Positions 9,247-19,397 of a stretch of DNA of 64,000 bases are shown in pieces. The notes below the pieces were generated by a model. It was not told the DNA's origin and did not search any database. It saw nothing but the letters and a program-made list of their open reading frames with translations. Each line of letters begins with the position of its first letter. Position 1 is the first letter of the stretch. The DNA comes from Gammaproteobacteria bacterium. GTDB taxonomy: Bacteria > Pseudomonadota > Gammaproteobacteria > Xanthomonadales > SZUA-36. The translations under genes were made by a program, and so were the position numbers. The DNA lies in the NCBI GenBank assembly GCA_030431095.1, contig JAUIJU010000005.1:1-64000 (forward strand). Reading direction: 5' to 3'.

Positions 9247-10449
9247 ATGAGCGCATCTTTCGACACCATCGTGCTCGGCGCGGGCGCCGCGGGCCTGATG
9301 TGCGCCATTACCGCGGCGCGGCGCGGCCGCCGGGTGCTGGTGCTGGAGCGCTCCAACCGCATCGGCAAGAAAATCCTCATGTCCGGCGGCGGCCGCTGCA
9401 ACTTCACCAACCTGCACGTGGCGCCGGACCGTTTCCTGTCCGCCAATCCGCATTTCTGCAAGAGCGCGTTGGCGCGATACACGCAGTGGGACTTCATCGA
9501 GCGGGTCGAAGGGCATTCCATCGATTACTTCGAGAAGGAAACCGTCAACGGACTGAGCGGCCAGCTGTTCTGCCGAGAGTCCTCGAAACGGATCGTGGCC
9601 ATGTTGCGCGCCGATGCCGACGCGGCCGGTGTGCAGATCCACACCGGCTGTGAAACGCGGCACGTGGTGCGCAAAGAAGGCTATCACCTGGAGACGTCAG
9701 CGGGCCAGTTCGCCGCGGACTGCCTGGTGGTGGCAACTGGCGCGCTGTCCATTCCCAGCCTGGGGGGCTCCGGTTTCGGTTACGCCCTGGCGGGGCAGTT
9801 CGGCCTGGACCTGCTGCCGCGCCACGCGGGCCTGGTGCCGTTTACTTTCGAGGGGTCGGACAAGGCTTTGTTTTCGCGCCTGTCGGGCGTGTCCTGCGAG
9901 GTCATCGCATCCAATGCCCGCGCGCACTTTCGCGAGGACCTGCTGTTCACCCACCGGGGCCTGAGCGGTCCCGTGGTGCTGCAGCTGTCGAGCTACTGGC
10001 GACCCGGCGAGCCTTTCGCGCTCAACCTGTTGCCGGGTGAGGATGCGCCGGAGCGCTTCATGGCCTGGAAGCGGCAGAACCCGCGCGCGCGGCTGCGCAG
10101 CCCGCTGGCCCAGGTGTTGCCCCGCAAGCTCGTGGGCGAACTCGAAGATCGATTCTGGCCCGAACGCGCCGAACGCCCCCTGGCAGAGTGGTCGGATGAT
10201 GTGCTGGCGACCCTGGGCCGGCAACTGCAGCACTGGTCACTGACGCCGTCGGGTACCGAGGGCTACCGCAAGGCCGAGGTCACGCTGGGCGGCGTGAACA
10301 CCGATGGCCTGTCCTCGAAAACGATGGAGACCACGTCCAACCCGGGCCTGTTTTTCATCGGCGAGGTGGTGGACGTGACGGGACACCTTGGCGGATTCAA
10401 TTTTCAGTGGGCCTGGTCGTCCGGCCACGCGGCGGGGCTGGCGCTCTGA
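9247..10449 (+). CDS. HI0933/YhiN-family NAD(P)/FAD-dependent oxidoreductase
   Basis: DTIVLGAGAAGLMCAITAARRGRRVLVLERSNRIGKKILMSGGGRCNFTN; C-terminal GGVNTDGLSSKTMETTSNPGLFFIGEVVDVTGHLGGFNFQWAWSSG. Confidence 0.93.
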   Translation: MSASFDTIVLGAGAAGLMCAITAARRGRRVLVLERSNRIGKKILMSGGGRCNFTNLHVAPDRFLSANPHFCKSALARYTQWDFIERVEGHSIDYFEKETVNGLSGQLFCRESSKRIVAMLRADADAAGVQIHTGCETRHVVRKEGYHLETSAGQFAADCLVVATGALSIPSLGGSGFGYALAGQFGLDLLPRHAGLVPFTFEGSDKALFSRLSGVSCEVIASNARAHFREDLLFTHRGLSGPVVLQLSSYWRPGEPFALNLLPGEDAPERFMAWKRQNPRARLRSPLAQVLPRKLVGELEDRFWPERAERPLAEWSDDVLATLGRQLQHWSLTPSGTEGYRKAEVTLGGVNTDGLSSKTMETTSNPGLFFIGEVVDVTGHLGGFNFQWAWSSGHAAGLAL

Positions 10450-10494
10450 CCACGCGGACGGCGGCCGACCTGACCGGCGTGTCACCGCCGGGCG

Positions 10495-11886
10495 TCACCC
10501 CCACAGCCACCAGGCCACGTTGACCAGAATCGCGGCGGTAATGCCCAGCAGGCCCGTGGCCACGGTGTGCAGCCTCAGTCCCTGGCCCACGCTCATGTTG
10601 GACAACTGCGTGATGACCCAGAATCCGCTGTCGTTGGCGTGGGAAAACACGGCCGACCCGGCGCCGATGGCGAGCACCACCAGGGCCCGCCCCAACTCCG
10701 TGTCGATGCCCAGGTCACCCAGCAGCGGCGTGACCAGGGCCGCCGTGGTCACGATGGCCACCGTGGCCGAGCCCTGCGCCACGCGAATCGAGGCGGCGAC
10801 GATGAACGGCAGCCACAGACCGGGCGCAACGCCCCCGAGCAGGTCACCGAGCACCTCCGCCAGCCCGGCGCTGCGCAGCACCATGCCGAAAGCGCCGCCA
10901 GCACCGGTGACCACGATGATTACCGCGGCCGTGCGCACCGCTTTGCCGCCGGGGCCGTCCAGGGACAGCATGGCCAGCCCGCCCCTGGCGGGCAGGCGCA
11001 GGGCGCAGGCCAGGCCCAGCAACAGGGCGATCAGCGGTGTGCCGAGAAACGAGACCGCCGCGTGGACCGGGCCGGTGGTGACCAGGCCGGCGTAGTCATT
11101 CAGTGACCTGACCATGATCAGGAACAGGGGCACGAATATCGGCAGCGCCGCGGCCAGGGCGCCGGCGGCCTGTTCTCCGGGTTCAGCGGTCGCTACCTCG
11201 CCCCCGGGTGGCGCCGGGTCGATCCAGATGCGATTACCCATCCACTTTGCCCACAGTACCGGCGGCACCACCGACAGCAGGCCGATCGTCGCCCCCCACC
11301 CGATGACCCGCCCCAGGTCGGCGCCGACCAGTTCGGCGGCGGCGATGGGTCCGGGTGTGGGCGGCACCAGGCAATGACTGGCGGTGAGTCCGGCGGCCAG
11401 CGCGGTGGCGGTCACCGCCAGGGACAGGCCGGCCCGACGGGTCAGGGCGCGGTTCAGCGATTGCAGGATGATGAAGGCGCTGTCGCCGAACACCGGTATG
11501 GAGGTCACGAAACCCGTCAGCGCCATGCCCCAGGTGACCCGCTTCTCGCCGATCCAGCCCAGGACGCGTACGGCCAGGGCCGCCGCGCCTCCGGAGACCT
11601 CCAGCAGGGCGCCGATCATCACCCCCACCACGATCAGCGGCCCCACTGCGCCGAGGGTGTTGCCGAAACCCCGCGTGATGGCGGCCACGACCTCCTCCCC
11701 GGGCATGCCCGCCAGCAGGCCGTAGCCCAGGGCGGCCAGCAACAGCGCCAGGAACGGGTGCAGTTTCAGCCGGACAATGGCGAATACGATGAATACGATC
11801 ACGCCGAGCAGGAGCAGGATGAGCAGCATGGGCTTGTTCCGGGCGGCGATCGGGTCGTCCGCCATTCGTCTTGTTGGTGCGCCCAT
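10495..11886 (-). CDS. GntP family gluconate/organic acid permease
   Basis: Multiple hydrophobic helices; [73 protein letters not shown] typical of GntP. Confidence 0.9.
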   Translation of the reverse strand: MGAPTRRMADDPIAARNKPMLLILLLLGVIVFIVFAIVRLKLHPFLALLLAALGYGLLAGMPGEEVVAAITRGFGNTLGAVGPLIVVGVMIGALLEVSGGAAALAVRVLGWIGEKRVTWGMALTGFVTSIPVFGDSAFIILQSLNRALTRRAGLSLAVTATALAAGLTASHCLVPPTPGPIAAAELVGADLGRVIGWGATIGLLSVVPPVLWAKWMGNRIWIDPAPPGGEVATAEPGEQAAGALAAALPIFVPLFLIMVRSLNDYAGLVTTGPVHAAVSFLGTPLIALLLGLACALRLPARGGLAMLSLDGPGGKAVRTAAVIIVVTGAGGAFGMVLRSAGLAEVLGDLLGGVAPGLWLPFIVAASIRVAQGSATVAIVTTAALVTPLLGDLGIDTELGRALVVLAIGAGSAVFSHANDSGFWVITQLSNMSVGQGLRLHTVATGLLGITAAILVNVAWWLWG

Positions 11887-12003
11887 GATTCTCTCGCCGC
11901 GCTTCCGGCGCAAGTCGGCGACGGTTGTTATGATGATCCGACAACAAAACTGGGCCGGGGCCCGCCACCGGGCGCGCCCCGCGCTTTGCAGCCGGAGACA
12001 TCC

Positions 12004-12537
12004 ATGCAACGAAGGGATCTGCTCAAGGCCATGCTGGCCGGCACCACCGGAATGTCCGTCGCCGGACTGCACCGCGCCCTGCTCGCGGACGCCGATTTCG
12101 ATGCGGCGATCGCGCATCCGTTTCTCGACCCTCACCAGCGGCGCACCATCGCGACGCTGGCGGAACTGATCCTGCCGCGCACGGAAACGCCCGGGGCCAT
12201 CGATGCCGGCGTGCCGGAGTTCGTCGGGCTGATGTTGTCGGACTGGTACACGCCCGCCGAGCGCGAGCCCGTGGTGGCCGGCCTGGCAGCGCTGGACGCG
12301 GCCTGCCGCCGTGACCACGGCGCCGATTTCATCGACTGCGAGCCGGCACGGCAGACCACCGCGCTGGCCGCCACCGAGGGCGGCGAGTTTTTCGGCATGT
12401 TCCGCCGCCTGGTGGTGCTGGGATACACCACGTCCGAAGTCGGTCTCAAGGCGCTGGCCGATTTTCGCCCCATGCCGGGCGCCTACCTGGGTGACGTGTC
12501 GCTGGCCGACCAGCCACGCCCGGTGGTGAACGGATGA
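12004..12537 (+). CDS. Gluconate 2-dehydrogenase subunit 3-like (small subunit of GMC dehydrogenase)
   Basis: [22 protein letters not shown] (Tat-like, RR variant); [47 protein letters not shown] overlap with the next gene. Confidence 0.88.
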   Translation: MQRRDLLKAMLAGTTGMSVAGLHRALLADADFDAAIAHPFLDPHQRRTIATLAELILPRTETPGAIDAGVPEFVGLMLSDWYTPAEREPVVAGLAALDAACRRDHGADFIDCEPARQTTALAATEGGEFFGMFRRLVVLGYTTSEVGLKALADFRPMPGAYLGDVSLADQPRPVVNG

Positions 12538-14225
12538 GCGCCGAGTTCGACGCCATCGTCGTCGGCTCGGGGATCACCGGCGGCTGGGCGGCACGTGAGC
12601 TTACGCGACGCGGGCTCAAGACCCTGGTGCTGGAGCGGGGCCGGCACATCGAACACGTCACCGACTACCAGGGTGAGCACAAGGGGCCCTGGGAATACCC
12701 TTTTCGCGGCCGGGTGCCGCGCAAGGTTGCCGAACGGGACTACTTCATCCAGAGCCAGTTTGGCTGGTTCGACGCCTACGGCCAGCAGTTCTGGAACAAC
12801 GACCGCCTCAATCCGTACGTCTACGACGAGGACAAGCCCTTTCACTGGGTGCACACCGACGTGCTGGCGGGCCGCAGCCTGGTCTGGGGGCGGCAGTGTT
12901 ACCGCTGGAGCGACCTCGATTTCGAGGCCAACCGCCGCGACGGCCACGGCATCGACTGGCCGATCCGCTATGCCGATATCGCGCCCTGGTACGACCACGT
13001 CGAAAAGGTGGTGGGCATCAGCGGCGAAAAGCTCGGCCTGCCGCAGCTGCCCGATGGCCAGTTCCAGAAGCCCATGGACCTGAACGTGGTGGAGAAGCAC
13101 GTGCAGGCCACGCTGCGCGAACGATTTCCTGACCGCCGGCTCACCGTTGGCCGCGTCGCGGTACTGACCGAGGCGATGAACGGCCGGGGCGCCTGTCACT
13201 ACTGCGGCCCCTGCCACCGGGGCTGTTCGGCCAGCGCCTATTTCAGTTCCCTGACGGTGACCCTGCCCGAGGCGCAGGCCACCGGCAACCTCAGCCTGCG
13301 CACCGACGTGGTGGTGGAAGGCCTGGACACCGACCCGGCCGGGCGGCGCGTGACCGGCGTGCGCGTGATCGACACGCGCGATCACAGCCGCACCCGCTAC
13401 CAGGCGAAGCTGGTGTTCCTGTGCGCCTCGACCATCGGCAGCACACAGGTGCTGCTCAACTCGGCCAGCGAACGCCACCCCAACGGCCTGGCCAATGGCA
13501 GCGGCGTGCTGGGCCACTACATGATGGATCACACGTTCGGCACCGGGATTTCCGGCACCATGCCCGGCTTCGATGACCGCACCACCTACGGCTTCCGGCC
13601 CAACGGCATCTACGTGCCGCGCTTCCGCAACCTCGCCGGGCAGGATGCCGACACCGACTTCGTGCGCGGCTACGGCTTCCAGGGCGGCGCCGGGCGCATG
13701 GGGTTCACCCAGTCCGCGGAACGTCTTCCGGGCTTCGGCGCGAACTTCAAAAAGGCCCTGGGCAAACCGGGGCCCTGGCAAATGCGTCTCTACGGTTTCG
13801 GCGAAATCCTGCCGTACCGTGACAACGTCATGCGCCTGGATCCGGTGAAGACAGACCGCTTCGGCATTCCCCAGGTGCGTTTCGACACGCAGTACCGTGA
13901 CAACGAGAAGCGCATGATCGACGACATGCTCGTGCAGGGCGAGGCCATGCTGAAAGCGGCCGGTGCGGTGGACATCAGCAAGCATCCCGGGCGCATGATC
14001 ATGGGCCGCGGGGTGCACGAAATGGGCACTGCGCGCATGGGGCGCGACCCGGCCGAGTCCGTCCTCGATGGCTGGAACCGGGCGCACGAGGTCGACAACC
14101 TGTACGTGACCGACGGCGCCTGCATGACCTCCGGATCCTGCGTGAATCCGTCCATCACCTACATGGCGCTGACCGCGCGGGCCGCCAATCACGCCGCGGA
14201 CCGGCTGGCGGAAGGCTCAGTCTGA
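12534..14225 (+). CDS. GMC family FAD-dependent oxidoreductase
   Basis: [84 protein letters not shown]. Confidence 0.93.
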   Translation: MSAEFDAIVVGSGITGGWAARELTRRGLKTLVLERGRHIEHVTDYQGEHKGPWEYPFRGRVPRKVAERDYFIQSQFGWFDAYGQQFWNNDRLNPYVYDEDKPFHWVHTDVLAGRSLVWGRQCYRWSDLDFEANRRDGHGIDWPIRYADIAPWYDHVEKVVGISGEKLGLPQLPDGQFQKPMDLNVVEKHVQATLRERFPDRRLTVGRVAVLTEAMNGRGACHYCGPCHRGCSASAYFSSLTVTLPEAQATGNLSLRTDVVVEGLDTDPAGRRVTGVRVIDTRDHSRTRYQAKLVFLCASTIGSTQVLLNSASERHPNGLANGSGVLGHYMMDHTFGTGISGTMPGFDDRTTYGFRPNGIYVPRFRNLAGQDADTDFVRGYGFQGGAGRMGFTQSAERLPGFGANFKKALGKPGPWQMRLYGFGEILPYRDNVMRLDPVKTDRFGIPQVRFDTQYRDNEKRMIDDMLVQGEAMLKAAGAVDISKHPGRMIMGRGVHEMGTARMGRDPAESVLDGWNRAHEVDNLYVTDGACMTSGSCVNPSITYMALTARAANHAADRLAEGSV

Positions 14226-14287
14226 CCTGCCCAGCCCGGGGGCGTGTGGACCGCCCGGCTGTCCGTCATTCGGGCTATGATCGGTTC

Positions 14288-14773
14288 ATGAACGACACCA
14301 CCAGGAGAGGACTCATGCACATCGGCGCCATCATGCAGGACAAGGGTAACGCGGTGCACTCGACCCGGCCCGACGCGAGCCTGCACAGCGTGGTGGAGCA
14401 ACTCCTGTCGCGGCGCATCAGCTGCCTCGTCGTGTTGTCGGAGGACGGCGGGCTGGCAGGGATCATCACTGAAAAGGACATCGTGCGAACCCTGGGCAGG
14501 CATCCCGACAACTGGCAGTCCGTGCGGGTGGAAGAGGTCATGACCCGTGAACTGTACACGGCGGGATTCGAGGCGCCCCTGGACGAAGTCATTACCCAGA
14601 TGCGCGAGCGACACATCCGTCACCTGCCGGTGGTGGAGGGCGGGGTACTGTCGGGCGTGTTGTCGATTCGCGACATGATCAAGGCCTCGATGACCGAGCT
14701 GGAGCGACACAACCAGATGTTGAAGCGCTTTATCGGCAACTGGCCCGAAAAGGAGACGTCCAGCGAGAGTTGA
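14288..14773 (+). CDS. CBS domain protein
   Basis: Two CBS repeats: LLSRRISCLVVLSEDGGLAGIITEKDIVRTL and MRERHIRHLPVVEGGVLSGVLSIRDMIKA. Confidence 0.88.
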   Translation: MNDTTRRGLMHIGAIMQDKGNAVHSTRPDASLHSVVEQLLSRRISCLVVLSEDGGLAGIITEKDIVRTLGRHPDNWQSVRVEEVMTRELYTAGFEAPLDEVITQMRERHIRHLPVVEGGVLSGVLSIRDMIKASMTELERHNQMLKRFIGNWPEKETSSES

Positions 14774-14836
14774 TGGCGCGCGACGGCTTCGTCGACCGCG
14801 ACCGGCCATTCGTGGCCGACGGTCCGTGGCCGCGGT

Positions 14837-15127
14837 TCAGTGAATCGAGAAAGGCTGGTCGTCCTGGTCGAACGTCAGCAGCGCGTTGTCTCGCGCAAAA
14901 CCGGTCAGGAAGCTGTATGTGATGGGGTCGGATTCGCGCAGACGCATGTCAACGCGAATGCAACGCCCCTCGTCCCGCACCCGGATGCTCAGCAGGGGAT
15001 TGAAGCGAATGCGGCCATTGCGGTCATAGCTGGCCACGGCGTAGTAGAGCCGTTCGGTCCAGTCGCTGGGCCGGAACCGGCGCCCGTCCACGGTGGTGCC
15101 GATGATGTAAAAAGCCTGCACGTTCAT
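14837..15127 (-). CDS. DUF3579-like small protein
   Basis: In-frame ATG at 15127: MNVQAFYIIGTTVDGRRFRPSDWTERLYYAVASYDRNGRIRFNPLLSIRVRDEGRCIRVDMRLRESDP; matches my recollection of DUF3579. Confidence 0.75.
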   Translation of the reverse strand: MNVQAFYIIGTTVDGRRFRPSDWTERLYYAVASYDRNGRIRFNPLLSIRVRDEGRCIRVDMRLRESDPITYSFLTGFARDNALLTFDQDDQPFSIH

Positions 15128-15380
15128 CCCGGTCTCCGACGGGTCCTGTTCACTGGTACAAGCAAGAGTTGAACCAACCCGTGAACCAGGAGAAAAATCA
15201 AGGTGTTTGCGATGACTCCGGCGCGCCCATGCACCGGTTTGCACCCGTGTGACGGTCCGGCTCCCCAAAAAGGTGCGGCGGACCGCCCTCAAGATAAGGG
15301 CGGTTTCCGCCGCTTCAAGACCCGGGAGCACGCGGTCGGGAATGGGGGTGGCCGCGTGTCCGGATTGCGGGACCGACGGG

Positions 15381-15722
15381 TCAGTCAGGGCAGACGTACT
15401 GGCCGATCTGGCGCGTTCGCAGAAAGGGATTGCGGTACACGCGCTTCTTCTCGCTTGGGCGGCAATCCGTGTTCTCGGTGGTGGCGTACAGCACGCCTGG
15501 TTCGGGGGTCCCGGTTGGCGCCTGTCCGCTGCTGCCGGCGATGCGCCGCTGGCGCAGGAAGGGGTTGCGGAATGCTGGCTGAATTTCGGCGGTTTGCCTG
15601 TTCGTGGCGGTGGTGCCGCGATCATCGGCGCTGACAACGGTCGCCTCGGCGTCCTCGCGGGCGTTCGCAGACAAGGTGGCGCAGAAGGTCAGCAGGCACA
15701 GCGTGTGGATCATGTGTTTCAT
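15381..15722 (-). CDS. Small secreted hypothetical protein with two RNPFLRxRxI repeats
   Basis: MKHMIHTLCLLTFCATLSANA signal peptide; FRNPFLRQRRI and YRNPFLRTRQI. Confidence 0.6.
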   Translation of the reverse strand: MKHMIHTLCLLTFCATLSANAREDAEATVVSADDRGTTATNRQTAEIQPAFRNPFLRQRRIAGSSGQAPTGTPEPGVLYATTENTDCRPSEKKRVYRNPFLRTRQIGQYVCPD

Positions 15723-15862
15723 GGGTTTTCTCCTTGCAGATGTTTGTACGCGGCGCATTCTGCGGGCGATGCGTTGTATCGGGCGTGGTAACCAGCGTGG
15801 AATTCTCTGCCTGGGGTCGAGGCGCAGACCGTGTGTCGGAAAGCGCTCGATGCCGGTATGAA

Positions 15863-15891
15863 TTGGCATTCGGATGGGCAGGGTCTAGGAT
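15863..15891 (+). promoter_or_regulatory. Putative sigma70-type promoter upstream of the DevB-like operon
   Basis: TTGGCA (15863-15868), 17-nt spacer, TAGGAT (15886-15891); ATG of the first gene at 15959. Confidence 0.45.
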
Positions 15892-15958
15892 GAAGGGATG
15901 GGCGGCCGGTGCTGGACCGGACAACGCCTCGCGACCATCACAAAGGGGAGTTCGTCCG

Positions 15959-16903
15959 ATGCGCCCGCGCCCGGCTTTTTCAGGCTTTCTGACCATTCTG
16001 ATCCTGGGTGCGTCCCCGACGGCTCCCGTTAGCGCACAGGAACCCTCAGCCGATGTGCCCCGTGTCGCCGCCCTTGGCCGGCTGGAGCCGCAAGGTGGCA
16101 TCGTCCGGCTGGCTGCGCCGAGCACGCCCCTGTCACTGGCGGGGTCGGTGATTGCCCGTCTGCTGGTCACTGAAGGCGAGGATGTCGAGCAGGGCCAGTT
16201 GCTTGCCGTGACCGATGCCGAGCCGGCACTCGAGGCGGCATTGCGTGTGGCGCAAGCCGAACTGGTCCTGCAACGGGAGGCCGCCCACGCTTCGCGCAGC
16301 AAGGCCGACGAAGCCTGCGTGATCGCCGACGTCCTGGCCAGGGAATCGCAGCGACGCGACAGCCTGCTCGATCGCGAACTGGCCTCGCGTGAAGAAGCCG
16401 AGCAGAGCCGAGGTGACGCCCAGGCTCAGGCGGCCTCGTGCACCGCTGCGCGGGCCACCGCCAAGGTGGCCGAAGCGGCGATAGAAGTGGCCGGCGCGCG
16501 CTTGTCCCTGCGCCAGGCGGAACTCGACCGGGCGCGCATTCACGCGCCTTTTGCGGGCCGCGTTCTGCGCGTCGTGGCCGAACCGGGAGAGTATGTCGGT
16601 CCGGAGGGTTTTCTCGAACTGGGCCGGGTCGGTGCCATGCTGGCCATTGCAGAAGTGTTCGAAACCGATGTGCGCCAGGTGCGCACCGGCCAGCGTGCAA
16701 CCGTAACCAGCGATGCGCTGGCCGGTCCCAAGCGCGGCCGCGTGGTGTTCATCCGGCCCAAGGTTCAGAAACAGGACGAGATTGGCACCGACCCGGCAGC
16801 ACGCAAGGACGCCCGCATCGTCGAGGTGGGTGTCGCGCTGGATGACCCTGCCGAGGCCAGGGACCTGACCCATCTCCAGGTCGAAGTCGTGATTACGCTT
16901 TGA
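15959..16903 (+). CDS. DevB/HlyD-type ABC exporter membrane fusion protein
   Basis: VAALGRLEPQGGIVRLAAP; coiled-coil hairpin region; ARIHAPFAGRVLRVVAEPGEYVGPEGFLELGRVGAMLAIAEVFETDVRQVRTGQRA typical of DevB. Confidence 0.88.
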   Translation: MRPRPAFSGFLTILILGASPTAPVSAQEPSADVPRVAALGRLEPQGGIVRLAAPSTPLSLAGSVIARLLVTEGEDVEQGQLLAVTDAEPALEAALRVAQAELVLQREAAHASRSKADEACVIADVLARESQRRDSLLDRELASREEAEQSRGDAQAQAASCTAARATAKVAEAAIEVAGARLSLRQAELDRARIHAPFAGRVLRVVAEPGEYVGPEGFLELGRVGAMLAIAEVFETDVRQVRTGQRATVTSDALAGPKRGRVVFIRPKVQKQDEIGTDPAARKDARIVEVGVALDDPAEARDLTHLQVEVVITL

Positions 16904-18060
16904 GCGCACCGCTGGGCTGGCTTCAACTTCGTCACCGGCCCATGCGCCTGCTGGTGGCCGTGGCCGGTATCGGTTTTGCCGTCCTGCTGATCATGATGCA
17001 GCTGGGCTTCCGCTCCGCCCTGTTCGAGAGCGCCGTGCGTTTTCACGAGCGGTTCGACTACGACATCTCGCTGTTTTCCACCGACAGCGTGTTCATCGTC
17101 AGGCCACAGGGTTTTTCCATTCGCCGCCTGTACCAGGCCCGGGGCGATGCGGCGGTGGCCGACGTGACGCCGGTGTACATCTTTCCCGCGGTGTTCAGGA
17201 ACCCCTGGACGCACGAGCGTCGCAGCATCAACACCATTGGCTTTCCACCCGCCGATCCCCTGCTGGATACACCGGGTTTCGCCGAACGGCAGTCTCTGCT
17301 GACCGGCCAGGACGTGGTGATCCTCGACAGCCAGTCGCGGCCCGAGTTCGGGCCGCCGTCGGGGGGACTGGAAACGGCGTTTTCCGGGAATACGGTACTG
17401 CGCACCGAAATCAACGATCGCGAAGTGGAGATCGCCGGCGTATTTCACATGGGCACCTCGTTCGGCATCGACGGAACGGTGGTCACCAGCGTGGACAACT
17501 GGCTACGCCTGTTCCCTGGCCGTGACCGCGACGAGATCCAGCTTGGCCTGTTGCGCCTGGTGGATGGCGCCGATGCGAACACGGTCCGCGATCGTTTGCG
17601 CGAGCGCCTGCCGGCCGACGTTCTGGTCATGACCCGGGCCGATTTCGTCGCGCGGGAAAAAGCCTATTGGAACTCGGCCACGCCGATCGGCTACGTGTTC
17701 GCCTTCGGGGCCATCATGGGGCTGGTGGTCGGCGCCATCGTCGTTTACCAGATCCTGTTCGCGGACGTGACCGAGCACCTGCCCGAATACGCCACCCTCC
17801 GGGCCCTGGGCTATGCCAACCGATTCGTCAGTGGGATCGTGTTGCAGCAGGCGGGAATCCTGGCGCTGCTGGGGTACCTGCCGGGACTGGCTGCGGCAGC
17901 CTGGTTGTACGCCCGGGCCTCCGCGGCCACCAATCTGCCCCTGGCCGTCACCCTGGAGCGGGCGCTGTGGGTGCTCGCGATGACCCTGGCCATGTGCGCG
18001 GTGTCCGCGTTGCTGGCGGTGCGCAAAGTACGCCGCCTGGACCCGGCGGAGGTGTTCTGA
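16900..18060 (+). CDS. DevC-type ABC transporter permease (FtsX-like)
   Basis: LGWLQLRHRPMRLLVAVAGIGFAVLLIMMQLGFRSALFESAVRFHERFDYDISLFS; C-terminal TM segments. Starts TTG at 16900, overlapping the upstream stop. Confidence 0.88.
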   Translation: MSAPLGWLQLRHRPMRLLVAVAGIGFAVLLIMMQLGFRSALFESAVRFHERFDYDISLFSTDSVFIVRPQGFSIRRLYQARGDAAVADVTPVYIFPAVFRNPWTHERRSINTIGFPPADPLLDTPGFAERQSLLTGQDVVILDSQSRPEFGPPSGGLETAFSGNTVLRTEINDREVEIAGVFHMGTSFGIDGTVVTSVDNWLRLFPGRDRDEIQLGLLRLVDGADANTVRDRLRERLPADVLVMTRADFVAREKAYWNSATPIGYVFAFGAIMGLVVGAIVVYQILFADVTEHLPEYATLRALGYANRFVSGIVLQQAGILALLGYLPGLAAAAWLYARASAATNLPLAVTLERALWVLAMTLAMCAVSALLAVRKVRRLDPAEVF

Positions 18061-19397
18061 TGGGTGCGGCGCCGATACGGGTGGAAGGGCTCAATCATGC
18101 CTTCGGCAAGGGGCGCCTGCGCAAACAGATTCTGTTCGACATCAGCACAGAGATTCCCGAGGGCGAAATCGTGATCGTTACCGGTCCTTCGGGGTCGGGC
18201 AAGACCACCCTGCTAACCCTGGTCGGCGCCCTGCGCGCGGCGCAGGAAGGCAGCGTTCGTGTGCTGGGCGAGGAACTGCGCGGAGCGCGTGCCGCCGTGC
18301 TCGAGAACGTTCGGCGCCGGATCGGCTTCATTTTCCAGCAACACAACCTGCTGGGCGCGTTGAGCGCCGTGCAGAACGTCGAGCTGGGCCTGCGGGTAGG
18401 CGGGCGTCCTGGCCCGGCGACGTTGCGTCGCCGGGCCGCGCACATGCTCGAAGCGGTTGGTCTGGGTGAGCGCTGTGATCATCGCCCTGGGCAGCTGTCG
18501 GGTGGACAGCGGCAGCGGGTGGCCATCGCCCGCGCGCTGGTCGGACAGCCCGCAATGCTGTTGGCCGATGAGCCGACGGCTTCGCTCGACAGGTCTTCCG
18601 GACGAGAGGTGGTCGAGCGCATGAAGCACCTCGCGCGCGAGGAGGGCACCACCATCCTGCTGGTGACCCATGACAACCGCATCCTCGACATCGCCGATCG
18701 CATCGTGCACCTCGAGGACGGCCGGTTGTCCACCTTCACTGATGCCGTGGTGGCGAACAACCGGCACATGATGGACCTGCTGGCGCGCTCGCGCGGCAAC
18801 GACGACCTGGCCCGGCGCGTCGACGGCCTCGACGAGACGGGGTTCGCTCAATTGCTGAGGCAACTTACCAACGAGGCGCAGCGATTCATCGATGTGACCG
18901 CGATGGCCAACGACCGGGCCTTCGGCGGCCTGTTGCGGCAGGGTCTGTTCGCGTTCACCCGCAAGCTGGCGCAGCTGCTCGACGCCGATCGGGCATCGCT
19001 GTTCCTGGTTCGGGACGGCATGCTCAGCCTGGCCGTGGCCGAAGACCTGGACTCGCTCGGCCCGGTCACTTTCCCGGTTGGCACCGGGATCGCGGGCGCG
19101 GTGGCCGCGAGTGGCGAGATCGTGCGCATCGACGACGCCTACGCCGACCCGCGCTTCAACCGGGCGGTGGACCGGCAGACCGGTTATCGCACACGGTCCC
19201 TGCTGTGTTTGCCGATCACGAATCGCGACGGCGGGATTTTCGCGGTGGCGCAACTGCTCAACCGGAGGGATGGAATGCCCTTCAGCAGCGACGACGAACA
19301 ACGTTTTACCGGTTTCATTGCCTCCATCGGGGTGATACTCGAATCCCTGGAGGTACTCGACGCGGGCCGCGCCCGCAGCCAGGGAGGAAGGGCATGA
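18060..19397 (+). CDS. DevA-type ABC ATP-binding protein with C-terminal GAF domain
   Basis: Walker A TGPSGSGKTTLL, signature LSGGQRQRVAIARAL, Walker B MLLADEPTASLD; then GAF-like TFPVGTGIAGAVAASGEIVRIDDAYADPRFNRAVDRQTGYRTRSLLCLPI...LLNRRDGMPFSSDDEQRF. Confidence 0.88.
   Translation: MGAAPIRVEGLNHAFGKGRLRKQILFDISTEIPEGEIVIVTGPSGSGKTTLLTLVGALRAAQEGSVRVLGEELRGARAAVLENVRRRIGFIFQQHNLLGALSAVQNVELGLRVGGRPGPATLRRRAAHMLEAVGLGERCDHRPGQLSGGQRQRVAIARALVGQPAMLLADEPTASLDRSSGREVVERMKHLAREEGTTILLVTHDNRILDIADRIVHLEDGRLSTFTDAVVANNRHMMDLLARSRGNDDLARRVDGLDETGFAQLLRQLTNEAQRFIDVTAMANDRAFGGLLRQGLFAFTRKLAQLLDADRASLFLVRDGMLSLAVAEDLDSLGPVTFPVGTGIAGAVAASGEIVRIDDAYADPRFNRAVDRQTGYRTRSLLCLPITNRDGGIFAVAQLLNRRDGMPFSSDDEQRFTGFIASIGVILESLEVLDAGRARSQGGRA

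Noticed and set aside
12483-14192. 569-aa minus-strand ORF opposite the GMC oxidoreductase
   Set aside because: His/Gly/Val-rich shadow translation; the plus strand is clearly the GMC gene.
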